Positions 52,401 through 62,770 of a DNA stretch of 64,000 nt are shown here, one piece after another. The DNA is taken from contig NC_092460.1 in assembly GCF_047495875.1 (NCBI RefSeq), positions 9,724,520 through 9,788,519 on the forward strand, in the 5' to 3' direction. This DNA is from Pithys albifrons albifrons. Taxonomy: Eukaryota > Chordata > Aves > Passeriformes > Thamnophilidae. A model generated the notes under the pieces. That model saw nothing but the letters and a program-made list of their open reading frames with translations, did no database searches and was not told the origin of the DNA. The position numbers and the translations under genes were made by a program. How positions within the stretch are numbered: the stretch's first letter is position 1; each line of letters starts with the position of its first letter.

Positions 52401-54240
52401 TCAGAAAGTAATTGGATGGGTGTTCCGTGTACATGCTGCTTCTGAGGGGTTTTTGTGACTTTAATTCCCAAAGCTAACAGCACAGGAGAGTTGCATTAGA
52501 AAAAGGGGGAAAGAAGAAGCTGGTTTCAGGGAATGCAGCAGCACTGCCTTTTGTTGCAACTGCTTTGAAGTGTCTCTCCATTGACATCTAGTGTCCGTAC
52601 AGAAAGATCTTCAGATTCCTCACGGCCGTGCTGGCAATATTTATCTCTACATCTTTAAAGATTTTTTTTCTTGTGTAGTTATTAGAGCTCTTATTGATCG
52701 AACCAGGTCAGCCAGTAGCTGAGACTGATGGTGCAAATGCAGCCATTTTCCTACTCCTGACAGTGATATCAATGACATCCATGCATGACTGTGTTCTGAA
52801 TGGCTCCAGAAACCCTTTCATTGCTTTGCAGTGCAAAAATCCTTATGAAATCCTTCTATGAGTTGTCATGTAAATACCTGTAAAATGCTTTCAGTCTCTC
52901 GCTCTCTCCTCAGAGCATACATTGTGAACCAATGAATATTCAATGCAAATTTTATGAAGTACAGTACTTTGTAGTCAGGCATTATTCTAATTATCTCTAA
53001 TTAAAGAAGAGCCTTTTTCAATGATAGCAATCTCTTCATTAGGCTCCATTTTATCATTAAAAGCCATTTAATAAAGTGTCTTTATTTTTACAATAAGAGT
53101 TATTTTCATACTTGTTTATTTATACTGTAGATTCCAAGTGTTTACAAAAGGATTTGTTGTTCTGCTTTTGAAAAATCTTGAACAGTGAGCAATTAATCAT
53201 GTTGTTACTGTACACTTTGCTCCATGAGTAACTCTGCCTCTGCAGCACTTCCTCCTGCTCCTTCAGTCAGCCTGCAGTGCTTATGTTGGGCTGTGCACAC
53301 AGGAGCTGTGCCAGGATCACAGCCAAACCCTGCCTGGTCCTAGACTGATCTGTAAAAGTCCTTCCCTTCACTGAATACTCTCTGTACATTCATACTTTGA
53401 TCATTTCCATTGTTATCTGTTTACAAAGGCAGTTATTCAAAATAAATTTTGTTATGAAAGCTTAACAGATATGGTGTCCTAATATTTGCATTGCAGTCTC
53501 AGGAAAACATGACTGGATGAAGGGTGCACAGCTTCTGTCCACCACTGACTATCTGTCTCCAAGGGGCTTGTGGACTCCATCATTCCTTGGCAGTGTTTTA
53601 TGATTCATCCCTTTCCAGTCTTTCCTCAATATCTCTCAAGCTCTAGAAGAGCTCTCTCTTAAACTGGTGACACCTGACATAGCAGGGTCCTGTTCTTGCT
53701 GGCTGGTGGAAGCTACTAATGTGCAAATAGCAGATCTTTACTTTGGAACAGCAAGAAACCGGCTGAAATAGAGCTAGAACAGCCTTAAACTTCTTCTGTG
53801 AAGGTCAGTGGAGAGTGAATCAATATTTCCCAACAGTTCTGGAGAAGGAGCTGTCGTCAGTTTTTATGGACAGTCACATATTTTCCATCTTTCTCCTTTC
53901 AATGTTCTGTTATTTTAAAATACTCAACACTCAGAGAGTCTGCGTTGAAAGAACTTGCTGAATCAATACATCCAGAATAGGAGTGACAGCATCACTAAGA
54001 TGTGTCCTGCTTAGATTATTCATAGTTTAACTATAAAGCAAAACATGTGATAATGAGCAATAAAGGAATGTGACATAAATAATTTCATTCCGGGCAGTGC
54101 ATTAGTGGGGGCACTGGCAAAGCTGCACCAGCAGCCAGAGCCTTTATTTGCAACTGCTTATAATTAGGGTTACAAAGTGCCTGCCACAATCCTTCAGCCA
54201 CCCTGACTTTTCATCTTCGGTAGGACACAGTGCTTCCAGC
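46466..54240. other. intergenic sequence, no gene recognised
   Basis: This AT-rich sequence lies upstream of PRKAR2A. Besides the probable old LINE at 49135-49720, it contains a pyrimidine-rich stretch at about 51190-51610 and TAAT-rich blocks near 48040-48190 and 52915-53135. Open frames are short and match no family I know. SLC25A20, which flanks PRKAR2A in human, was looked for (mitochondrial carrier motifs) and not seen. Confidence 0.6.
49135..49720 (-). mobile_element. probable ancient CR1/L3-like LINE fragment
   Basis: The plus strand shows, in the right order, diverged pieces that I recognise from the antisense of old amniote CR1/L3-type elements. These are a GTTCCAGCAGTTGAATTCACT piece with AGCAGCACTTCT, then CCAGTCTCTCTTCCAAAAGA, a TGTGCCTTTTGAGCAC piece, GTGTGCAGGTTGGTCTCCAC, TTAGTTTTACACAGCAGC and GGGCTTTTTTGGCTGCC. 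The match is from memory of the family pattern, not an alignment. Boundaries are approximate. Confidence 0.5.
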
Positions 54241-54480
54241 AACCCCAAATTTTCCCTCCATGGCATCAATGGAAGGAAGCAGCAGGCGAGAGCATCGCGT
54301 TGCTATGGCAACACAACCCACTTCCCCGGGGACCGCGTTGCCTCGGCGACATCGGGCGGGCAACGCCGATGGATTAAATCGACCCAAAGCAGCTGCCCCC
54401 TGAAAAGCAGGGCAGCCCTGGCCTCGGGGAGCGTGGGAACCCAAAGGTTCCTGGCCCGGTGAGTAGGACTCACCCTGCAC
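54240..54480. promoter_or_regulatory. small CpG-rich spot with two RFX X-box motifs
   Basis: This short GC-rich island in AT-rich sequence has a near-palindromic GTTGCTATGGCAAC at 54299-54312 and a second related site, GTTGCCTCGGCGAC, at 54337-54350, 38 bp apart. These match the X-box bound by RFX factors (GTNRCC-N-RGYAAC type), which is characteristic of promoters of ciliary genes. A good splice donor, CCCGGTGAGTAGG, follows on the plus strand with GT at 54461-54462. The spot could therefore be a promoter plus first exon transcribed to the right. No following exon was identified with confidence, and a 44-residue ATG frame at 54269-54403 has no recognised relatives. Confidence 0.5.
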
Positions 54481-57400
54481 TCACAGCGGGGTCTGGTCTG
54501 GAGAGGCTGACTTGGTGTGTGTGGTTCTTCACAGGCAGTGAGACGAGGCTACAGCCCAAAGGAGCTTCCCATCACCATTTAGTGTGTTGAAATAAGATGG
54601 CAGGAAAGACAATGTCAGTGGGAGGGGATTAGCTGAAGGGAGCAAGTGCTGAGGCCTCTGTCCTTGGTTTGTATAATCAGGACCTGCAAACATACACAAC
54701 ATCAGAAGTCATTGCCTCTTGTTACACAAGAAGGGAGGTAAGGTTGTACATGGATTTTAGGGTAGTCCAGTGTAGCAGAGGATTAAAGATCCATTCACAT
54801 AGGCCAATGCCTGCGTTAAGGATGTGAGCACAGTGCCTCCTACCTATGTGCCTGCAGGCAGTCCAGCGACCAGCCTCAACCCACAGGAAAGCACTGACAC
54901 GATCTTAAGAGCCCACAGACCCTCCATCACAATGGTGTTCACAGATATCGGCACCAAACACCTTCTGTGGACTTCAGCAGAGCCATCTGTGTAACCACCC
55001 CTAAGATCAGAGTATTCAGAGTTTGATAAATGGATATCAGTTATCCAGAGCACTTGAGGAGTAATTTGAGAAGTAGGGAGGTGGTAAAGGACAGAAGAAT
55101 TTGTACAAGACAGGTAAATTCCTTGTGATTTGTTTGTTCCTGTAGGAATCTTTTCTCCCTTTTACACTGTTACATTAAGAAAACTCTTGCCTACTGTAAT
55201 TAGCCCTTGAATAAACAGCACCTCTGGAACACAAGCCTCTGTGTCCTGATTTTGTGTGTTAGCAGAGCTTTGCTCTTTTTTGCAGACTTACACTAATCGT
55301 TACAGAAGAGCAGAGCCTGCTCTAGGGGCTCTGGCATTATGTTTTGCCTCTGGAAATATTACCATATGCTGCAGTGCCATATCTCAATAATGTTAACATA
55401 CTAACTTTAAGTAGTCATTGCCTGTACTTGCAGTTACAGCCCTACTCTTTCTCTATCCTTGTATTTTTTATGTTGGCCTTACTCTTTCTGAGCCATTCTG
55501 TGTGCATTTTCCACATGACATTAACTGTCTTTCTTCTCACAGTTAGAGCTGTGGTTAATTGTGTTTACAAAGGATTCCTGAACTGTGGGAAATGTTTCTC
55601 AGAATTTGTGGTTTTGCATCACTTAGCCTTGAAAGGATGATGCTTCCCCTGACCTCTTGCTGTTTTTTTCCTCAATGACTGTGATAATTGCATTAGTAGC
55701 CTTGGGAGTCATTTTTTCCTTTCATAACTAGGAAAGATCCAACCTTTCCATAGCCTTTCCCAGCTGAATCACATATCCAGCCTCTCCTGTTTTCTGTTGT
55801 TCAACCATACCAGCTCCTTTTCTGCCTTCTGTGGGTGCAGCCTTGTTTCATTCTTGTCCAGAATAAACTCTGCCACATTTCAGGATCATCATTTCCATGA
55901 CTCTGCTTTTCTATGATGTTCTCAGTCAGTCTTCCTTCTCCTCTCCTGTATCAAACACATTTCTTCCTTCTTCATCAGCATCCTTTACAACCCATGCTCA
56001 GTCGAGGCCATCAGCATTCATTCCAACAGCAAAATGCCCAAAATTCTGACAGCATTTTGACACCATATCAAACAGACATGTTAGTGGTTTTTCCACACCT
56101 CCCCACCACAGTTGGGCAATGCTCTCCAGAAACATTTGCAAAGGGAGTTTGGGGCACAGAGACTGTCATGGTACCATGTGCTCCCTCCAGTTGAGAGGAT
56201 TCATCTGCCATGTTTCACTTTATACTTAGAAGCAAACTGCCTTGAGGAAGACCTTTTTTGGCTTCAGCACATTAAGAAAATAAAAAATGACAGCCAGGAA
56301 TACATCCCAAATCCACACATTTCAGATTCTGATGTCACCTCAAAGCCACTGGGTCTCCACATTGATGCTCCACATTATCTGCATTTACGTGGGGAGGTTC
56401 CCTTCCAAACGCACGTCAGTGATCTCAGTTCCTTCAGGTTAATGTCAAGTAAGATATTGAAGGCAACACGTAATAAAAACCCTGTTTCCTTTCTCTCTTC
56501 ACACCTCTTTAAAGAGGAATGGTTTTTCTGAGTCACAGCTAACGCAAACCCGTTGGAAAAGATTCAGCCTAGATTTATTCTACGGCTTAGAGAAACATGA
56601 AAGACCATTTAGTGTTCAAAGTTTTATTTTGAATTATTAATCAAGCCCCTTCTCTGGCTTAGCTCAGCCAGATCCTTCTTCAGATTTTGTGGAGTTTGTT
56701 TCTCTTGTCATCCTGAACAATCTTTGACGTGCAGAGCACAGACTTGTTGATGAAACGAGAAGATTGCTGGCAAAGTTCAGCTCTGTTTGTGCCTTGCAGA
56801 GAGATCTCAGTGCTGGGGATATGCAGTGCAGTTGTTCTTTTGTTCATATTTAATCATACGAGAAAGAAGAATGTAATTAAGGCCTGTCTTCCTCAATCTC
56901 CTCCTTGCCTCAGAGTATTTGAACCCTCGGACATAAAGGGAATGTAGCTTTTTCTGACAGCAAAGTGCATCCCAGAGCACACTGGGAGTGATCCTGCCCC
57001 CATCACTCCATGCTTTCCATCTGACAATGTTTTCCTGCTGAGCCATTTCCTGTGCAAAGGAACATGGCCATTACAAACAGCATTGCAAGTATCAAAATCT
57101 GATCAGAGCTGGAAGCACCGTGTTTGCCCTTGTTTTTCTTTGCACATTCGACAACCCAGTCAGATTGTGATTGCTTGACTAACCCCCTCAAAAGCTGGAT
57201 GATTTCTCTTTATCTGAAAACACCCTTAGGCAGTTACTAGATTCGAGGATGCAGCATCAAAATGGTGCTTGGCTCAGAAACAGACTTTTTTTTTCCTATT
57301 TAGCTATTTTAGCTGTTTATTGTCTGTTTGGCTTTGTATCTCAAGGTAAATTCACTTCATTTACATTCTAAACCTACCAACCCCTTTAAGGTACAGGGTT

Positions 57401-59563
57401 ACAAAGGATTTGCTCCTAAAGAATCCTGAAAATTGGAAATGTCTCATTTGAGGCTTGCAATTTCGATCGGCCTTGGGCTGAAATGAAACCATAACATCAA
57501 AGACGAGGACTGGAAGGGGCAGAGAAGGATGAGTCGACCCACCTGACCCCAGGACAAGGGCTGTGTGGGGAGGAGGCTCAGGGTACTGACAGTGAGGGAT
57601 GGTGTTCGACCAGACCAAGGAGAGACATCCTGAGCCTCAGCAGTGCCAGAGAGCTGCAAAAAAACAGTCAATGAGAAGACAGTTGATTGATGAAATTGCC
57701 TGAAATGAGGAAGGAGGGAGGAGGCTGTAAATACATAAACACTTTAATTGCAAAGTTGTTTAATCTGAGCAGTCCAAGGAGCTGACAGGATAAGTGTTAT
57801 TGCTGCTTCCCAGGCTGTGTAACCGGCACAGAAACTGACAGGGAAATTTTCCATTCACTGGCAGGGATATTAAATTATAAAAAAGATAAGAGTTTATCGC
57901 AGAAGCAATAAGCTGCTATTCTCCCAACACCTTGCAGCCGAACTTTAGAAGAAATGCAGTGGAAATCAAAGCAGAGCTCAAAAGGAAGAAATCTGCTACA
58001 GAAAAATTGCTGATTTAAATCTTCTTTCAATTTGCAAAATTGTTTTTGCCTACAGAGAGGCTTTATGCAAGGGGAAAATGTATTCCAGTTGCTTGGGATC
58101 AAAATCCAAGTCTCAGACACACAAAGAATAGTCCAGAGGGAGAAGTCAATAATTAGCTGCTGGAAAAACACCATGGCAAATGAGGAACTCAATAGGGGTA
58201 GAAAGTGAAAGGGAAAAAGGGACAAAAGAATAGAAAATGTTCTTGCAGTAGCAAAAGTATAGCTAAACAGAGGATTTGACTATGTGGGGAATAAGCAAAA
58301 GGTTATATGAGGGGATTTCTTGAGAGTTAGCGAGTCTGAAGGTTCCACAGTGACAGTGCTGGTGCTTAGAAGGAAAGCTGCAGGGAGGGGAGTTTAACTG
58401 GGAAGACCCTATTCCCATGGTGGAAAAGTACAGAGATTATGAGCTCAGGAAAGAAGAGGTTAAATAAAATGTAAAGGATGAAATAAAATGGAAATAGAGG
58501 CCCGTGCTGGGTGCTCACAGTGGGAGTGTGTCCAGCTGCATCGAGGGCCGGCATATCCCCCAGGGAAGAGGAGCTGGGAGCTGCCAGGAATGGTAGCCAA
58601 ACATGAGCCAAGAGCCTGGCCGTGGTCAGGGGCTGGCTGGAAGGCAGGGGGACCACAGCCTGGCACAGCAGGAATGCAGAGGGAGCTGCTCCAGGCTCTG
58701 CTGCTCAGCATCCCACTGCTCCCTGTCTGCTGGGGACCTCCTTGGCCACCCACCCCGGGGTCAGGGCAGTCCCTTGTCTTGCAGGGATTATCTCTATCCA
58801 AAGCAGCACACATGAAGCTTTAACAAACCCCTAAATCATTATTAGTTCCCTTTAAACTGGGATATTTGAAGATCAAAGACATTAACAATGAAGACAAAAA
58901 TGACAAAACTAAAAATCTCTTATCCTAATCCAGGAAATTATTTGATCACTTGCCAGACATGTAAAGGTCTGCTCCAGCTGCTGTTTCCTGCAAAGGGAAG
59001 CCATGCACTCTACCTGTGGCTTTCAGACTGTATATAAAAATAAGAAGTGATTATATCTCATATTAAAGGACTCAGTTCCTTGCCCAGTTATCCCTATCAC
59101 CAGATTCAGATTCTGCCCACAGTCAAAAGCAAATAGTTTGAAATACACTTTAAAATAGTCCAGTACTTTGGGAAAGGTCAAGTTTTTGCTGGAATTTTGA
59201 GCAGTATATATTTTTACTGGAAAAGACCCAGTAAAGAAGGTAAAATAGAGGAGACAGCAAGCACTCACTGTATCAGCAATTCAGGCTCCCAGACTGCTGA
59301 GGCAAACTGTCCTCAGGGAAATGAGATTCTACTTTACCTCTGACATCTATAGAATAACAGATTTCTTGTCCATCTCTAAATTCATACTGAAAAGGATTAG
59401 GCAAAAACTACTGGAACAGAAGGAAAATCATGACCAAACCTTAGAAGTATTTGTCCACCAGGTAACGTCTCAGGGAACACTCTTTTGGAACAGTGACTCC
59501 AGTCACTGGGAGAAGTTAGAGACATTAAGGTTGCCTGTTCCATGCTTTCAGTAAATGGAAACC

Positions 59564-59595
<32 letters not shown>

Positions 59596-62440
59596 TATGA
59601 ATGAATGAATGAATGAATGAATGAATGAATGAATGAATGAATGAAAATAAGTTGCTTAAGCAATATTTAGGGCAAAGAATGTCCTAGAAAAAAAAAAAAG
59701 AGTCGTCAAGAATAAGTCAAATGTTAAATAGTAAATAAATTCTCAATATTAGAAATTTTTTAAAAACAGTACATTTAGAATAAGTTGAAAGTCATGGCAT
59801 ATGAGAGGAAAAGCTAATATCTTATGAAAATGAAAATCAAATGGTAAGGATCAGTATTTTTAATATACAAGAATTCAGGACCACCAGTGTTTTCAGTAAG
59901 GTACCTACATATTGTAGCAAAATGTGTCCTAGTGCTGCTTACTTACTTAAAAAGGCTTTTATGCTTGAGATATTCTGAAGTAAACAAAGAAGACATGTAA
60001 CAATTTATCAACTGTTACACTAATTACATGTATAAAGAATAGCAAAATTAGAAATCACAAAGAAAAATAAGAAAAAGCAGAATGTAGAACCTTGCAAGAG
60101 CACAAGTATTTGAAATTTTGAGAGGCACTTGAATTTGCCTGTTACGTGTAACAGCTTACATGTGGAAATGAGGGGTTTTTCCCAAAAATATGTCACCTGG
60201 CCTTTTCATTTGTAGCCATTTATGGTGTCTTAACATGTGCCGTGTTCGCCTGAGCTCCTGAATACTGAGGGGGTCACATCTCTGCCCACATGAGTGGGTG
60301 ATGGCACTTTGGCCATATGTTCCTTGGATCTAAGAGTTTATGAATCTCAGAATTATTCTTCATGCCCCACTGTAAGCCCCTATGTACATAACAAAGCTGG
60401 ATTTCCCATTTTCATCACCAGGTCCCCCAGGTGAGGTTGGCAGCACAGTTAGCCATTCCAGAACACATACATCCCAGGAAACCAGTGATATCAGAAACAT
60501 CCTCCCCTTCAATGCTGAATTGTAGCAAATTTCAGAAATGTCACAGTTGCCAAAGATCTTCCTTCAGGCAATACTTGTGGGCAAACATTTAACAGATTTC
60601 AGGGTTCCTAGCAATTAATTTTCAAGGAGTGTAGAAGAGCCAACGTGATAAGCAACTCTGCTAGCCAGAAAAATAGACAGGAAATCAACATGAGCCTCTT
60701 CCATGGACACCTCACTTCCAGATCTTAACATTTTTCCAAGAAAAGCTTTAGCAGGTCAGCTGAAGTTTGAATAAAAGGGACACAAAGCAAGATGACAACC
60801 TAAGTGCAGCAGGCTGGGCACTGTCAGATTTGCCATCATTACCAACAGAGTCAGGATGGAGAAAGGGCCTTGTGGTCTTTTGTTTAGAAAAACAGTACTT
60901 GTTTATTCACGGTGTAAATGTTGCTAGGCTACATGGATTAAATTAAACCCCCCATCCTTTCCCAATGTGTACACCACCTGCAGCAAAGAATGATCTGTGA
61001 ATATAATAAAAGTTGGGGGTTTTTTCCAGATCATTCAAATTTAATTATGGAAGAACCTATAGAAGACAGATTATCAGCCAGCTACTCAATAAAGAAACTT
61101 TTAAGCATATTGACTAATCAATACTCATTTTATTAATCAGCTGTGCCAGTACTCAGAGCAAAATAATAGAGAACAAAATAGAAAATGTCAATATGGCTGA
61201 TAGAAATGGCATATGGAACTGGGAAAAGTACAAAACGGGGAAAGAAGGATCGTGACTTTGTACAAGCAGAGATTAAACAAGACATCAGCTTGGAAAAGGA
61301 CCCAAAGGAGAAGGACCCAGAAAGTTACAAATTGTTTCAGGAAAGTTGAAGAGCAACAATTTGCTGTTATTTTGCATAAGACAAGATTTAAGTGACACTA
61401 GTGGAACCATCAATCAGCCAATCTGAAACAAAGCAGTGAATAATTAAACAGTGCCATTGGATACCACAGAGGCCAAACCCAGGAAGGTGTCTGGAAGGTG
61501 ATGTATGGAAAACCAAGTCTAGAGCTCTGGCTGTGGATACAGTCTCCAGCCTAGTAAACACATTGTGTGGCTTTGGATGGCAGAACTGGTGGTGGCACCC
61601 TGGGAAGACTCAGCTGAGTGCTTTGTGGCCCCTGTTCTCATTGGGAGCAGAGCTTTGGGCTGAGAGATCCATGATCTGAGGCCCAAAGGCCATTCCTAGT
61701 GACACATCCTTCTTTTATCTTTCCCAGAGAGAGTAACCTTCACTGTAATAAATTCTGGTTACTGAGGGAGTGAGGCAGAGGAGTTGTGCTTCACAATCCA
61801 GTTCCCTTTGGGACATTTCCCTGCAGACCTTCTCCATCTGCCCCTCTGCCTGGAGTGGGAGCACAGCATGAAGCAGGAGGAGAGGTCAGGACAGACCCAT
61901 CTTCGGGAAGCGCTGCTGTCCTGGGAAGGGCAGCTCTCACAAACCAGCAAGCAGCTCTGGCGCCTCTGAACATGCCCACAATGGTGAGCAGGACAGCTGT
62001 ACATTGTGATTTGTGAGTATTACTGAGAGAGAAAAGCCAGGAACAATCTGTGCTTTGGGGGGAAATGGTGTGTGGTTGCTTCATCCCCTGAGCTGTACCC
62101 ATGGGGAAAAGAAGGGGGAAACCCCAACAAATTGTCATAAGGCAATGTCATAAAAGAACCCATTCACGTCAAGAGGGATTGCTCATCAGACATTTCACAC
62201 CGGCTCTGTGTCACTGTGCCTCATCCATGATCCTCTGGCAGACACAGACCCACCCCAGACACCTCCCCCGCCCAGGGAAAACTGAATTTGGCAGGCCCGA
62301 TGGAGCTTTCGCTGCATGGAGAGTGGGCAGGGGTCTGGGACAGCCCAGCTGCCTCCACCTGGAGCCGACGGGGCCGTGGGGAAGGACAGGCATGAGGGAG
62401 GTGCGCAGGGCTCTCTGCCCACACACATTCCCTGTCTCAG
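54481..62440. other. intergenic or intronic sequence, no gene recognised
   Basis: This is mostly AT-rich unique sequence with the composite microsatellite at 59563-59644. Splice-bounded open frames at about 56326-56448 and 61827-61969 are treated as candidates only. If the X-box spot at 54.3 kb is a real promoter, part of this region would be intron. Confidence 0.5.
59563..59644. repeat. composite (ATTG)n-(AATG)n microsatellite
   Basis: About eight ATTG units (59563-59594) pass through a short TTATG junction into about twelve AATG units (to 59644). The two unit types differ at one base, so the array probably grew from one tetranucleotide that mutated and then expanded again. Confidence 0.95.
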
Positions 62441-62770
62441 CAGCGCCAGATGCCGGCCCGTTGCTGGGTGCTGGCAAAGCAGGAGCCCCTGCTCCGGCCC
62501 CTGCCCGTCTCCAGGCGGAGCTGCTGCCGGAGCCGCGATCCCACCCGCAGGGACCGGCCGTGCCCGGCAAGGAGCGCGCCCGCTCCCATGGGAAACGGGT
62601 GGTCGGGCTGGGAGAACAGAGAGTTCCCTCCGCCGAGTGATCTCCTGCCATCGACTGCCAGATCCTGAACTTTGGCTCCGGCCAGGAGGCAGTAAACGGA
62701 GCAAATAATTGCCTGGCAGTGAGTGATAGGGAGTCAAGGGTGAGGGGCAGGGAGGGGCGGGGGATGAGCG
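62440..62770. promoter_or_regulatory. CpG-rich spot ending in a G-quadruplex motif
   Basis: GC and CpG content rise between about 62440 and 62600 (GGAGCCGCGATCCC, AAGGAGCGCGCCCGC), followed by G-rich sequence. Five G-runs of three to five bases lie at 62738-62763 with loops of one to three bases. The composition suggests a promoter or first exon, but no start codon, TATA box or following exon could be tied to it. Direction is unknown. Confidence 0.4.

Noticed and set aside
62101..62737. Overlapping frames of 130-180 codons on both strands at the 62.5-kb CpG spot
   Set aside because: Several frames are open at once, as expected from GC-rich DNA. None shows a recognisable domain.
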